Shown one piece after another: positions 23,682-34,657 of a DNA stretch of 64,000 nucleotides. The notes under the pieces are model-generated. The model made no database searches. It was not told the DNA's origin and saw nothing but the letters and a program-made list of their open reading frames with translations. Position numbers and translations under genes: made by a program. The stretch is taken from NCBI GenBank assembly GCA_964443225.1, contig CAYUCC010000016.1, positions 1-64,000 of the forward strand, in the 5' to 3' direction. The first letter of the stretch is position 1. The number at the start of each line of letters is the position of its first letter. The DNA is from SSC4 sp964443225 (GTDB lineage: Bacteria; Chloroflexota; Anaerolineae; SSC4; Amarolineaceae).

Positions 23682-26600
23682 CACACTTCACCCGATCCCT
23701 CGCCATCCTCATTGGCATCGACGCCTACACGGGCGGCATCCCGCGGCTAACCACCGCGGTCAACGACGCCACGCGGCTGGCCGGGCTGCTGCACGACGCG
23801 CACGGCTACGAGACCGTCCTGCTCACCGAGCCCGCGACTAGCCAACCCGTCACGCGCGAGCATCTGCGCACCCTCTTCACGCAGGAGCTGCGGGCCCGCC
23901 TGGGCGAGGACGACCGCCTGCTCGTCTACTTCGCCGGCCACGGCGTGGCGCTCGATGGCGACGATGGTCCGCACGGCTACCTGGTGCCCCAGGACGCCCG
24001 CCCCGGCGACTCGGCCACCCTGCTGGCCATGACCGACCTGCACGCCTGGCTGACCGAACTGCCCTGCCGCCACATGTTGGCCATCCTGGACTGCTGCTTC
24101 GCCGGCGCGTTCCGTTGGGCATCCACCCGCCACATCGGCGCGCTGCCGGATGTGATCCACCGGGAACGCTACGACCGCTACCTGCGCTCCCCCGCCTGGC
24201 AGGTGCTCACCTCCGCCGCCTACGACCAGAAGGCACTGGATGTGCTGGGCGGCAACGTGCTGGGCCGACGCGAGGCGGACGGCCGCCAGCACTCCCCCTT
24301 CGCCCAGGCGCTGATCGATGGCCTGGAGAAGGGCGCGGCTGACCTGGTGCCCCAGGGCCAGGGCGACGGCGTCATCACCGCCACCGAGTTGTACCTTTAC
24401 CTGCGCGAGCAGGTGGAGGTGCAGGCGGAAGCCCAGGCCAGCCACGAGCAAACCCCCGGCCTCTGGCCGCTGAACAAGCATCGCAAGGGCGAGTTCATCT
24501 TCCTGGCGCCCGGCCACCCGCTCAACCTACCGGCAGCCCCTGACCTGACCGACGAGCTCAATCCCTACCGTGGCCTGAAGTCCTACGACCAACAGCATGC
24601 CCCACTCTTCTTCGGCCGCGAGGATGAGATCAAGGAACTGGTAGCCTTGGTTGAGCAACAGCCGTTCTTAGCTGTGCTGGGCGCATCCGGCACCGGCAAG
24701 TCATCCCTGGTCAAGGCCGGGGTGCTGCCACGGTTGCAGGGCATGGGGGATGGGGGTCAGGGGTCAGGGCTCGGCGGACAGGGGTTAGGGGTCAGGGGTT
24801 ATCATGTTCTCTCACCGATGCGGCCGACTGACCGGCCGGTGCGGGCGTTGGAGATGCTGCTGCGCGTTGAGTTGGGCGAAGACCCCTCGGGTTTGGAAAA
24901 CCCGAAGGGTCTGGGCGACGACGCGCTGGCCCTCGCCATCACCCGCTGGGCTGCGACCCATCCCGGCCAGCGGCTGGTGCTGACCATCGACCAGTTCGAG
25001 GAGCTGGCCACCCTCTGCCGCGACGACGGCGAGCGGGCGCGCTTTCTGCGCCTGCTGGCATATGCCGTCCAGGCGCAGCCCGACGCCTTGCGCCTGATCC
25101 TCACCCTGCGCACCGATTTCGAGCCGCAGTTCACCCAGCAGGACTCGCCGCTGGCCGGGCTGTGGCAGGCGGGCCGCTACGTCGTGCCGCCGATGGACAT
25201 CGAGGACCTGCGCCAGGTGATCGAGGGGCCGGCTTCGGTACGTGTGCTCTACTTCGACCCGTCCGAGCTGGTGGATGACCTGATCAAGGAGGTGATCCAG
25301 ACCCCCGGCGCGCTGCCGCTGCTCTCCTTCACCCTCAGCGAGCTGTTCGTCAAGTACGTCCACGGCGGGCGCGACGACCGGGCGCTCGCCGGCGCCGACT
25401 ACCAGGCGCTGGGCGGCGTGGTCGGCTCGCTGCGTAACCGGGCGACCGAGGAGTACGACCGCCTGCCCGACGACGCGCACCGCCAAACCATGCAGCGTGT
25501 GATGCTGCGTATGGTGGCCGTAGAGGGAGGCGAACTGGCGCGGCGCCGCGTGGTGCTGAGTGAGCTGGAATACCCCACCACCGAGGAGAACGCACGCGTT
25601 TCTACCGTACTTGACCAGCTGGTGGCGGCCCGCCTGCTGGTACGCGGCACCTCTGATCCTTCGGCTGGCTCAGGACAGGCCTCCGATGGCACGCAGGGCG
25701 AAGCCTATGTCGAGCCGGCGCACGATGCGCTGGTGCTGGCGTGGGACAAACTGCTGCGCTGGAAACAGGAGGCGGAGGAGTATCTGCCGTTGCAGCGCCG
25801 CCTGGCGCAGGCGGCGGGTGAGTGGCGCAACACCGCGCCGGAAGCCAGGTCCGGTCTCCTGTGGGACAACGATCCCCGCCTGCCGCAGGTGGAGGAGGTG
25901 CTGTGGCCGGCAGGCGTCAAGCAACAGGGCGTGCTGGGACGGGCGCAGTGGGCGGCGCAGGTGCTGGCGCCGCGGATCGATAAACCGGCCGACACGACCT
26001 GGTTGAACGGTGCGGAGTTGGCATTTGTGCAGCACAGTGTGCGGGCCCGCGCCGTTTTTTGGCGCCGCGTGCTGGGCGCTGCTGCGCTGTTGGTGCTGGT
26101 GCTGCTGGCAGCTACCACGATTTCGCTCGGACTGCAGCAGCGCGCAGTGCAGGCTGAGGCGACCGCCGTCGCCGAGGCAGCGCGTGCCCTGAATGCTGAA
26201 GGCACTGCGGTCGCTGAGGCCACACGGGCATTGAATGCAGAGGCCACCGCCGTCGCCAACGCACAGATTGCCCGGGACAAGCAGGCCGAGGCAGAACGTG
26301 AAGCGCGGCGTGCCCGCGCGGGCGAGCTATCCGCAGTTGCGCTGGGGTTGATCGACCAGGATTCCGAACTGGCGCTCCTGGTGGCGCAGGAAGCGATCAG
26401 CGTAACGCGCACGTTCGAATCGGAGGAGGCGCTGCGCCAGGCACTGCGCGGGTCGCTGCTGCGCGCCGGCTACATGCCAGAGGATACCTGGCTTGACGTG
26501 GTTGAATTTGCGCCCGATGGCAGCCGGCTGCTCGTGACCGGCCAGAACGGCGAACAAGCCGTGGGCCAGATCCTGGCAGTGCCTTCACTGCAACCGCTCG

Positions 26601-28693
26601 TCGAGCTGCGCAACCCGCCAGGCGTCTATATCGACGAAGCACGCTTCTCACCCAACGGCCAGCAGATTCTGACGGTCGAGAACAGCGGTGCCGTCAGCCT
26701 CTGGGATGCACGCACGGGCCTGGCCGACCCACCGTTCCAGGGAGTTGGCGCCGACTGGTCGGCCGACGGCAGCCGCTTCGCCGTCGCGGCCGAAGACGGC
26801 ACGGTCGATATCCGCCGCGCGGACAATGGACGGGGCGAACTCTCGTTGCCCGGTCGCGAAGGCGACACAGCCGAGGCTGTATTCTTCGCCGCCGGTGACA
26901 GGCTGATCGTGCTGATAACCTCCACCTCTTTTGGGTTTGACCACCAGGCGCGGGTGCTCGACGCAGCCACGGGCGACGTCCTGGCCGAGTTCCCGCTGAA
27001 CCGTGGCAGTCTCGCTTTCTCAGCCGATCGCAGCCTGCTGGCGCATGGCGACGGCCAGGTGGTACAGGTGCGCTCAGCCAGGGATAACTTTGCGGAACCA
27101 GTCCACAGCGTGACGGGCCATCAGGCCGACGTGAAGCTGACGCGGTTTTCGCCGGACCGCAGCCTGGTAGCGAGTACGGCGGACGACAACAGCGTCCGCG
27201 TGTGGACGCTGCGCGATCCCGGCACAGCGCCATCCCGCGCGTTCGTAGCCCAGACCAAGACACTGGACGAATCGGCCCTGCTGATCGAGTTTTCACCGCT
27301 GGATGGCACGCTGCTGACCGCCGGCTACAACGGCGTGCGCGGCTGGGACGTCGCCGAAACCCGGGAACTCCTGTCCATTGACCCCAGCACCCTGCAGATC
27401 GATGCCCTAGCCGTTGCACCAGACGGCCGCACCTTCGCCACCGCCAGCTCGGGGCAGGTCCATCTTTGGGCGTCACGGCCGGGCGAAGAGTATGTGCTCT
27501 TCGACGCCGGACAGGCTGTGATAGCGCCGGACGGCCGCCGCCTCGCGGTGATCTCCCCGGACGGGATCAGGCTGCAGGCAGCCGGCCCCGTCGATCCTCA
27601 AGCGCAGCGTTTGTCCGGGCGAGGGACAGCACCCTACCTGGCCCCCGCCTTCACGGCGAACAGCCGCTACCTCTATGCTGTGCAGGGTCCGATGGCGCTT
27701 TGGTTGGACGCTGCGACCGGCGAAAAAGTCGGATCGCTGGACCTCAGCGGCAAGGCAAACGGCGACATCGTCCTGGCGCCGGACGGCGCTGCGCTGGGCG
27801 GGAGCATGCGCCTGGACGGCGAAGAGACGCGTATCCTGCCGGTGCTGCTGGACGCAGCCACGGGCCAGCCGCGGCCGCTGGCGGGAGAGATGCCCCCCTA
27901 TCAAAACGTTACGCAGATCGGCTTCTCGCCGGACGGTTCGCTGTTTTTCGTCAACGGGTCGACGTATACGACTGAGGCGGGCAGCAACCGTGTCGTGCGC
28001 GTCTGGGACGCGGCGACGGGCCAGCTGCGTTTACCCAGGGCAGATGTCTCAGAAGGGACAGACCGTTTTCCGGCCGACGGCCACTTCGGTCGCGGCACGA
28101 GCTTCGTTTTTTCGCCCGATGGCCAGGCGCTCATCATGGCGAACGAGCACGGCATTACGATCTGGGCGATAGCCGATGGCGCCAGGCTGGCCGAGTTTCC
28201 GGCCGGCAGCACGCCGATCAGCGCCGTCGCCATGGGCCTCAGCCAGGACGGCCGCCGGCTGGTGGTGCCTGATGGATTCACCACGACGGCGCGCGTGTGG
28301 GACCTGACCACGGGCGCAGCGACGCCCTTGCGCGGGCATAATGGCGTGATCGATACAGTGCGGATTTCTGCTGACGGGAGCCTGGTGTTGACCGCCAGCG
28401 GCCCCGACGGCAGCACGCGCCTGTGGAACGGGGCAACCGGCGAGCTGCTCACGGTCTTTCCGTGGAGGATGCAGGAGGTCACCCTGTCCTCCGACGGCCG
28501 CCTGGTGCTGTTCAGCCCGGGCGCGTTCGCCGGCGCCGGCAGTTATGCACAGCTCTACCTGACGGATCCCGCCGACGTGTACGAATTGAGCAAGACGCGG
28601 GTCACGCGCAGCCTCACCTGCGCCGAGCGGCGCGGGTTCCTGCGCGAGGCGATCGATTGTCCGGTGGCGACGCCCGAGCCGGTGGCAAGTTAG
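23678..28693 (+). CDS. Caspase-nSTAND ATPase-TM-WD40-like protein
   Basis: 1671 aa, full length. Peptidase C14: LAILIGIDAYTGGIPRLTTA, His88 in FAGHGV, C140 in ILDCCFAGAF. nSTAND ATPase: LNPYRGLKSYDQQHAPLFFG, P-loop GASGTGKSS, Walker B LTIDQFEEL. Membrane helix at nt about 26068-26135, preceded by a Trp-rich linker and followed by Ala/Glu coiled repeats (AEATAVAEAARALNAE). The C-terminal propeller has about 16 blades but is much more diverged than in the sister genes, so the sensor has drifted furthest here. The tail RSLTCAERRGFL matches the shared terminal motif. The NTPase holds a heptamer island, a 33-nt double palindrome and a short palindromic insert. Confidence 0.95.
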   Translation: MTHFTRSLAILIGIDAYTGGIPRLTTAVNDATRLAGLLHDAHGYETVLLTEPATSQPVTREHLRTLFTQELRARLGEDDRLLVYFAGHGVALDGDDGPHGYLVPQDARPGDSATLLAMTDLHAWLTELPCRHMLAILDCCFAGAFRWASTRHIGALPDVIHRERYDRYLRSPAWQVLTSAAYDQKALDVLGGNVLGRREADGRQHSPFAQALIDGLEKGAADLVPQGQGDGVITATELYLYLREQVEVQAEAQASHEQTPGLWPLNKHRKGEFIFLAPGHPLNLPAAPDLTDELNPYRGLKSYDQQHAPLFFGREDEIKELVALVEQQPFLAVLGASGTGKSSLVKAGVLPRLQGMGDGGQGSGLGGQGLGVRGYHVLSPMRPTDRPVRALEMLLRVELGEDPSGLENPKGLGDDALALAITRWAATHPGQRLVLTIDQFEELATLCRDDGERARFLRLLAYAVQAQPDALRLILTLRTDFEPQFTQQDSPLAGLWQAGRYVVPPMDIEDLRQVIEGPASVRVLYFDPSELVDDLIKEVIQTPGALPLLSFTLSELFVKYVHGGRDDRALAGADYQALGGVVGSLRNRATEEYDRLPDDAHRQTMQRVMLRMVAVEGGELARRRVVLSELEYPTTEENARVSTVLDQLVAARLLVRGTSDPSAGSGQASDGTQGEAYVEPAHDALVLAWDKLLRWKQEAEEYLPLQRRLAQAAGEWRNTAPEARSGLLWDNDPRLPQVEEVLWPAGVKQQGVLGRAQWAAQVLAPRIDKPADTTWLNGAELAFVQHSVRARAVFWRRVLGAAALLVLVLLAATTISLGLQQRAVQAEATAVAEAARALNAEGTAVAEATRALNAEATAVANAQIARDKQAEAEREARRARAGELSAVALGLIDQDSELALLVAQEAISVTRTFESEEALRQALRGSLLRAGYMPEDTWLDVVEFAPDGSRLLVTGQNGEQAVGQILAVPSLQPLVELRNPPGVYIDEARFSPNGQQILTVENSGAVSLWDARTGLADPPFQGVGADWSADGSRFAVAAEDGTVDIRRADNGRGELSLPGREGDTAEAVFFAAGDRLIVLITSTSFGFDHQARVLDAATGDVLAEFPLNRGSLAFSADRSLLAHGDGQVVQVRSARDNFAEPVHSVTGHQADVKLTRFSPDRSLVASTADDNSVRVWTLRDPGTAPSRAFVAQTKTLDESALLIEFSPLDGTLLTAGYNGVRGWDVAETRELLSIDPSTLQIDALAVAPDGRTFATASSGQVHLWASRPGEEYVLFDAGQAVIAPDGRRLAVISPDGIRLQAAGPVDPQAQRLSGRGTAPYLAPAFTANSRYLYAVQGPMALWLDAATGEKVGSLDLSGKANGDIVLAPDGAALGGSMRLDGEETRILPVLLDAATGQPRPLAGEMPPYQNVTQIGFSPDGSLFFVNGSTYTTEAGSNRVVRVWDAATGQLRLPRADVSEGTDRFPADGHFGRGTSFVFSPDGQALIMANEHGITIWAIADGARLAEFPAGSTPISAVAMGLSQDGRRLVVPDGFTTTARVWDLTTGAATPLRGHNGVIDTVRISADGSLVLTASGPDGSTRLWNGATGELLTVFPWRMQEVTLSSDGRLVLFSPGAFAGAGSYAQLYLTDPADVYELSKTRVTRSLTCAERRGFLREAIDCPVATPEPVAS
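24744..24800 (+). repeat. In-frame G-rich heptamer-like repeat island
   Basis: GGGGTCA/GGGGTTA-type units at the same protein position as 748-823, translated as a Gly-rich loop between P-loop and Walker B. Unit number and order differ from the first copy, as expected of slippage. Confidence 0.8.
24880..24912. repeat. 33-nt double palindrome, in-frame in NTPase domain
   Basis: Same element and same protein position as 903-935, with one base changed in the left unit (AGACCC-ctc-GGGTTT). Confidence 0.85.
25657..25679. repeat. Short palindromic repeat copy (DPSAGSGQ)
   Basis: Diverged copy of the 1680-1700 element at the same protein position, translated DPSAGSGQ. Confidence 0.55.
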
Positions 28694-28905
28694 CGGCGTG
28701 TATCATCACAACAAAGAGATCACCACCGAGGTACGTAATCCCGGCCCTGGGATGTGCGCCTATTCTTTGAAGGGTGGCTGCACCATCATAGGCGATGAAC
28801 TCTGATTTCGTTCTGCCTGTCATCTTTCCAGGAGAAAACAGCCTGTGTGCACCCAAGGCCATCTCCAAGCGTGACCGATCCAGTTCATGACCACCGAGGT
28901 TCGAC

Positions 28906-31900
28906 ATGGCGCAACTCGTTCGCACACCGGCCGCTGCCCTGCAGCAGCATTTCCAGGCAAATATCGCCGTCGTGATCGGGATCAACGACTATGAACACGT
29001 GCGCGGGCTCAAGACGGCGCGGGCAGACGCCGCATACCTGGCAACGCTGCTGCGCGATGATAGACAGCGCCGGGATGAACTCGACCGCTACAAGCTGTTC
29101 GAACGTTATGACCAAGAGGCTACCGCCGATGCGATCCATGAGCTGCTGACGACTCTCCTGCCCGCCGAGGTAAAGGCAGCAGGCCCGCATGCGCGCGTGC
29201 TCTTCTACTTCGCCGGCCACGGCGACGCCGAGTACACCGACAACACCATCAAGGGTTACCTGTTCCCCCAGGATGCGCAACCGCGCGAGCCGGACGAATC
29301 GCAGCGCAAGCTCTTGCCCATGGCCGAGGTGCAGACACGGCTGGCGGAGCTCGACTGCCAACACGTTCTCATCATCCTCGACTGCTGCTCGGCCGGGGCC
29401 ATGCCCAAGACACCCACCACCCGCAGCGCCTTGCTGCCGGCGCCGCTGTACTGGGAGACGCTGCAGCGCTATGTCAGCGGCAAGACGCGCCAGGTGATCA
29501 CATCAGCTGCCCACAACCAGCAGGCGAGTGACTTCGCCCCCGGCTACGGTGTTGGCGAGCGCGACCCGAACGAGGGGGCCGACCATTCGCCGTTCGCCCT
29601 GGCCCTGTTCGAGGCGCTGGCCGCCGATCCCCTGCACGAGGGCAGAGATCTGCGCGGCGTCGGCCGCGATGGCGTGGTGACCGCGACGGAATTGTACCTC
29701 ACCATCTCGGACTCGCTCTATCGCCGGGTGGGCGACAGCCAGACCCCCGGTTTGTGGACGCTCAACCAGGGGCACGAGGCAGGCGATTACGTCTTCCTGC
29801 TGCCAGGCGCCCAGGTGCAGTTGGAGCCTGCGCCCGACCTGACCGGGCCTGAACATGATCCCTGGCCGCGATCTGGCAACCAGGACCTTGCGCAGGCCCT
29901 GATCGAGGCCAGCCGGGAGGCTGCAATCAGGGAATTGAACAGGCGCGTGGAGGCAAAGCCCCTGGTGGCCGTGACCGGCCGCTCCGGCTCGGGCAAGACG
30001 AGCCTGGTGTTGGGCATGCTGCTGCCGCGGCTGCGGGAGGGCGTCGCCGCCGGTTCAGGCCAGGGCAGGAAGGCCTGGCAGGTTCTGCCGCCGCTCCGGT
30101 TGGAGACGCCGGCGCCAGTGCAGGCCCTGATGGACCATCTCGGCCAGGCGTTGGGGCAGGAGCCAGGCCGCAGCGACGGCGATGCGACGAACTGGCTGGG
30201 TGGGCTGGCGACGACCTGGGCTGACGAGCACCCTCGCCAGCGCCTGTTGCTGGCGGTGGACTGCGCAGAAGTCTTGTTCCAGGCCGCCACAGCCGAAGAG
30301 CAGGCTCGTCTGTGGGCCCTGCTGGAAGGGGCGGCGAAACCAAACGTGCTCCACGTCGTCCTCACCGTGCCGGGCGGCCGTTGGGAGACCCCGGCGCAGG
30401 CCGACGGACAAAGCAGCCAACCACTGCTGCCATCGGCGGACCGTTTCAAGGTGGATGAAAACGACCCGTTCAATCGCGACGGATTGCGCCAGGTCATCGA
30501 GCAGCCGGCCGCAGCCAAGATGATCTTCCTGGAGTCGGAGCAGTTGATCGGCCGCATGTTGGATGCGGTCGAAGGCCAGCCCGCCGCCCTGCCGCTGCTG
30601 ACCGAGGCCCTGCACCGGATGTACATGCGCCATGCCACGGGTATCAAGTCCGGGCGGACGGACCCGCGCGACCGCACCCTGACGCGGGTCCACTACGAAG
30701 CCGAGGGCAGTGTGGAAGGCGTGATCGCCGACCTGGCGCAGGGTCTCTACGACCAATGGCCCGACGAGGACCATCGGAGGAGCATGCAGCATGTGTTTAT
30801 GCGGCTGGTGAAGGTCGAAGCCGGGCAATATGTGGGCGACTGGGCGAGACAGGCGGATTTCGAGTTCCCTGATGACCAGGCTGCCAGGCGCGCCGGCGAC
30901 ATCATCGCTGCCTTGGCCGCTTGCGGGCTTGTGGTGCAGGGGGCGAATGCGGCCGGCGAGCCGTACGTAGCATTGGGACACAGCGGCCTGATCACGGCCT
31001 GGCCGCAGATGCAAAAGTGGTTGGTCGAGCAGGGCGCCGAGTGGGCCTTGCAGCGGGACCTGGCGGCGCGGGTAGAAGAGTGGCAGCCGCAAAAACCAAA
31101 GACGCTGCTGTGGAGGGAAGATCCCCGCCTGCCGCAGGTGGAGGAGACGCTGTGGCCGGCGGACAAGCGAGGCGAAGGCCTGTTGGACCGGCTGCGCTGG
31201 GAGTGGCGCGTGCTCTTTCCGCCCAAAAACGAGGCGCCGGCCGCTGCCGCCTGGGTGAACCGGGACGAACTGGCATTCGTGCGGGCAAGCGTGGGCGAAC
31301 GATCCGGTTTTCGGCAGAAGCTGTTCGCCTTTGTTGCCGCCATCACAGTTGTGATTGCGCTGTTCGGTGGGATTGCTTTGTGGCAGCGGGGGGTGGCGGT
31401 TGATAACGAGGCCAAGGCGATACGCGAAAGCAATGCCTCTCGATCTGCGGTATTCACGCTGTTGACGCAAAAGGAACTAGTCCAGCCTAGCGATTATTCA
31501 CACAGCTTGGCCCTCATCCTGGCTCGCAACGCCGTGCTTGCCACTTGGGGACCAGAGAAGACCGCCTCCGAACAATCCGCCACTGCGCTCCTCGATGCCA
31601 TCTCCACCGCTCCACCCTGGGTAGTGAGTTATCCACCAGAGGCCCACGGATACATATGGAGTGCAGATTTGAGCCCAGCCGGCGATCTCGTGATAACCGG
31701 TGACTCTAGAGACCATATTGGGCGGGTCTGGGATATCGCGACCGGACGCCGCCTGACACAGCTCATCGGGCATACGGGACCTCTTCATCTGGTGAGGTTC
31801 AGCCACGATGGACGCCGCGTCGTGACCACCGGCGACAGCGGCCTCTTCGGTCAACGCAACGACACGATCCGCGTCTGGGATGCAGCGACTGGCACCCAAC

Positions 31901-34482
31901 TGGTGATGATGCATGGTGCGGAGGGAGTCGTTTCCTCTATTGACTTGAGTCCTGATGACAGGCGCATCGCAAGTGCAAATGGTACCGCAGTCTATATCTG
32001 GGACGCTCGAGCCGGACAGGAATTGGCCAATCTACCTGTTGATGGGGCCAGTGGGGTAGCTTTCATGCCGGGGGACAGGTCGGTCTTGGTTGCGGGCCGA
32101 CTCAGAAATCCTGAAAGGTCCTATGCGGCAGTCTATGATATCCGGACCAAACAGCAGATTCCTCCTTCTCTTGAATTTGAGAGATCCTTCCGAGCACTCG
32201 CCCTCAGTCCAGGTGCAAGGCTGGCCGCCCTCGAAAACGATGACGGTTCGGTTTACTTGTGGCGACTGCAAACCGAGGAAGCCGCGCTCCTGCCTGCCCA
32301 GTCTGCTGAAGGGTTCGGGCCATTGGCATTCGACCCACCGGGAAACCGATTGGTTATCGCGTCTGGGCTTCAGGTTTACGTATGGGATGTGACTGTCCCG
32401 AATCCGGTGCACCCCGTTCTGTCACTTCGACAACACGCTGGCACCGTGTTGTCGGTGGCTTTCGATTGTTCCGGCCAGCGCGTGTTCACCAGCGACGGCC
32501 AGGGATACCACTTCTGGGATGCAGCCACCGGCGCAGAGATCCCGATTTCCCCAGGGCAAATGAATCCGGTCATGACCATGTCCGTCACGCAAGACCGATC
32601 GTCCCTGGTGACTCTTGGAACCGATGGGCGCATCTTGCGCTGGAATCTGGGCCAACCCGGCAACCCACCCCGGCCCATAGGCAGCGCACAGGATGACCTG
32701 CCCGTGGCTGGTGCCATCACCGAGAACGGCACCCATGCTACAACCGCAGACACCAACGGTTTGGTGCAGGTCCGGGACCTGGTCGGCGGAACCGTGATCT
32801 GGACGGAAACTTACACGGTCAACAAAGTGACGGCCGTCGATTACAGTGACGCGTCTCAAGCGCTGGTCGCTGGAGATGAGAATGGGACAATGAAAGTATG
32901 GATGCGCAAATCATCAATTGCGCCAGCCACCCAGAAGTTATTCGATGGCCCCATCAACAGCGTCCGGTTCGACGGCGCCGGAAGCAGGCTGCTGGCAATC
33001 GGCGGGGGGTGGTCCACTCAGCAAGTATGCGTCTTCGAAGCTGCAAGCCTGAAGCGGGTTGGCTGTCAGTCTCTTCCGGGCGGCGTCTGGGTGGCCACCT
33101 TTAACCCGAGTGACGACCGATTGATAGCATATGCCGGCCAAGCACAAGAGGTCTTCCAGTGGAATGCCGACGCTGGGGACGCACCGATAAAGCTGCTAGT
33201 ATACCCCGAAAGCATCCTGCGCTTCGACCATTTGAGCTTCACACGCGACGGTTTGCACTTGCTCACGGGCCTCCAAGACCTCCACCTCAATTATCGCGTC
33301 TCCCTGTGGGATCTGGTCACCCGCGAAGAAGTGAGAAGGCTGGTTCAGACGAGAAGCGAAGGGAGAAGCATCGCGGTCAGCGGAGATGGAACGTTGGCCG
33401 CCACAGCGCGTGGGGACCGAGGAATCGTGGACATTTGGTCATTGGGTCCGGTGAAAGCAGCAGCGCTCGACTCGGGCACGCGCTGGCTCACTTGGAGTGA
33501 CGCCGACTCACGCATTTCAAGTCTGGCCTTCGAGCCAAGCACTGGCAGATGGCTTGTTACGGGCGCCGAAGATGGACGGGTTGTGCTTTGGGATGCCTTT
33601 ACCGGGGCTCAGATTCGAGACCTGCCTCGCCACAGCCGGGCCGTCAATTCGGTCAGTTTCAGCGCAGATGGAACCAGGGTAATCAGTGCTGGAAATGACG
33701 GGCTTGCGCTTGTCTCAGACCCATCTACCGGCAGGCAGGTCGGCGAAGCCATGTCTGCAGATGGCAGACCTGTGACCTCAGCGACCTTCTCTCACGATGG
33801 CTCGCGTGTTGTGATCACAACGAGCTACGGACAGACGGATGCCGGTCAGTATCTGGACGCGCAAGGAGCTCAGGTTTGGACGATCGGCGCAACGATGCCG
33901 ACGTGCAAATTCAATGAAGACAAGGCGCACACAGGGTTCGCATCCTTCAGCCCGGACGACTCGCAAATGGTGAGCACGGGCGGAGGGTGGGTGCAAGTCT
34001 GGGATACGCAAACCTGTAAACAAGTGCCCTCTGCCAGCGACTGGCTTTACGAAATAGGCAGAGCCGAGTTCAGTCCTAATGGAAAGTGGGTTTTCGTAGC
34101 AGCGGGCTCATCAGGGATTGTGGTGTGGGATACCAAAACGTGGAAGCAGGTAAACCAGCTCACACGTCCCGACGTATACGTATTCGATGCGGCGTACTCT
34201 CCCGATGGGAATCGCCTTGTCTCGGCCGATGATGACAAGCGTGTTCGTGTTTGGGATGCGCGCACCGGAGATCTGCTGTTCACCTATAACGGACATGACG
34301 TAAGGGTGTCACGCGTGAGATTCAGCCCGGATGGAAAGCATGTGGCAAGTCTGGATCAAGATGGATACTTGCACATCTGGCCCGCCACGGTGGAAGGGAT
34401 CCTGGCGGTGAGTGAGAGGCTTATCCAGCGCGATGTAAAGGTTCTGTTACCGTCCGAGGAGGTGGGCTTTGGTCTCAGATAG
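28906..34482 (+). CDS. Caspase-nSTAND ATPase-TM-WD40 protein
   Basis: 1858 aa, ATG with GAGG upstream. Peptidase C14 with H105 in FAGHGD and C161 in ILDCCSAGAM. nSTAND ATPase with P-loop GRSGSGKTS. Walker B is atypical (LLLAVDCAEVLF: acidic D but no DQFEE). Membrane helix at nt about 31318-31383, then about 21 WD40-type repeats (three sevens by my count). The tail is RLIQRDVKVLLPSEEVGFGL. It is clearly a more distant paralog of the other caspase-nSTAND genes and lacks their in-frame repeats. The 212 nt before it shows only a ribosome site. Inferred role as for its neighbours. Confidence 0.93.
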   Translation: MAQLVRTPAAALQQHFQANIAVVIGINDYEHVRGLKTARADAAYLATLLRDDRQRRDELDRYKLFERYDQEATADAIHELLTTLLPAEVKAAGPHARVLFYFAGHGDAEYTDNTIKGYLFPQDAQPREPDESQRKLLPMAEVQTRLAELDCQHVLIILDCCSAGAMPKTPTTRSALLPAPLYWETLQRYVSGKTRQVITSAAHNQQASDFAPGYGVGERDPNEGADHSPFALALFEALAADPLHEGRDLRGVGRDGVVTATELYLTISDSLYRRVGDSQTPGLWTLNQGHEAGDYVFLLPGAQVQLEPAPDLTGPEHDPWPRSGNQDLAQALIEASREAAIRELNRRVEAKPLVAVTGRSGSGKTSLVLGMLLPRLREGVAAGSGQGRKAWQVLPPLRLETPAPVQALMDHLGQALGQEPGRSDGDATNWLGGLATTWADEHPRQRLLLAVDCAEVLFQAATAEEQARLWALLEGAAKPNVLHVVLTVPGGRWETPAQADGQSSQPLLPSADRFKVDENDPFNRDGLRQVIEQPAAAKMIFLESEQLIGRMLDAVEGQPAALPLLTEALHRMYMRHATGIKSGRTDPRDRTLTRVHYEAEGSVEGVIADLAQGLYDQWPDEDHRRSMQHVFMRLVKVEAGQYVGDWARQADFEFPDDQAARRAGDIIAALAACGLVVQGANAAGEPYVALGHSGLITAWPQMQKWLVEQGAEWALQRDLAARVEEWQPQKPKTLLWREDPRLPQVEETLWPADKRGEGLLDRLRWEWRVLFPPKNEAPAAAAWVNRDELAFVRASVGERSGFRQKLFAFVAAITVVIALFGGIALWQRGVAVDNEAKAIRESNASRSAVFTLLTQKELVQPSDYSHSLALILARNAVLATWGPEKTASEQSATALLDAISTAPPWVVSYPPEAHGYIWSADLSPAGDLVITGDSRDHIGRVWDIATGRRLTQLIGHTGPLHLVRFSHDGRRVVTTGDSGLFGQRNDTIRVWDAATGTQLVMMHGAEGVVSSIDLSPDDRRIASANGTAVYIWDARAGQELANLPVDGASGVAFMPGDRSVLVAGRLRNPERSYAAVYDIRTKQQIPPSLEFERSFRALALSPGARLAALENDDGSVYLWRLQTEEAALLPAQSAEGFGPLAFDPPGNRLVIASGLQVYVWDVTVPNPVHPVLSLRQHAGTVLSVAFDCSGQRVFTSDGQGYHFWDAATGAEIPISPGQMNPVMTMSVTQDRSSLVTLGTDGRILRWNLGQPGNPPRPIGSAQDDLPVAGAITENGTHATTADTNGLVQVRDLVGGTVIWTETYTVNKVTAVDYSDASQALVAGDENGTMKVWMRKSSIAPATQKLFDGPINSVRFDGAGSRLLAIGGGWSTQQVCVFEAASLKRVGCQSLPGGVWVATFNPSDDRLIAYAGQAQEVFQWNADAGDAPIKLLVYPESILRFDHLSFTRDGLHLLTGLQDLHLNYRVSLWDLVTREEVRRLVQTRSEGRSIAVSGDGTLAATARGDRGIVDIWSLGPVKAAALDSGTRWLTWSDADSRISSLAFEPSTGRWLVTGAEDGRVVLWDAFTGAQIRDLPRHSRAVNSVSFSADGTRVISAGNDGLALVSDPSTGRQVGEAMSADGRPVTSATFSHDGSRVVITTSYGQTDAGQYLDAQGAQVWTIGATMPTCKFNEDKAHTGFASFSPDDSQMVSTGGGWVQVWDTQTCKQVPSASDWLYEIGRAEFSPNGKWVFVAAGSSGIVVWDTKTWKQVNQLTRPDVYVFDAAYSPDGNRLVSADDDKRVRVWDARTGDLLFTYNGHDVRVSRVRFSPDGKHVASLDQDGYLHIWPATVEGILAVSERLIQRDVKVLLPSEEVGFGLR

Positions 34483-34657
34483 ACTATCAGGCCCTACGCC
34501 ACAGCCAGCCAGGTCAGCGCGACACCGGCCGGTGCGGACTGTAACAACGGCTGCGCATCGAGAGGACGCGGTCGGCTGCACCTGGAGCGGCGCCTGAGAA
34601 CGCACATTCATTTCGGTCTATGCCCTTTTCTCTTCTACCCAATCTTAGGAGGCACCC

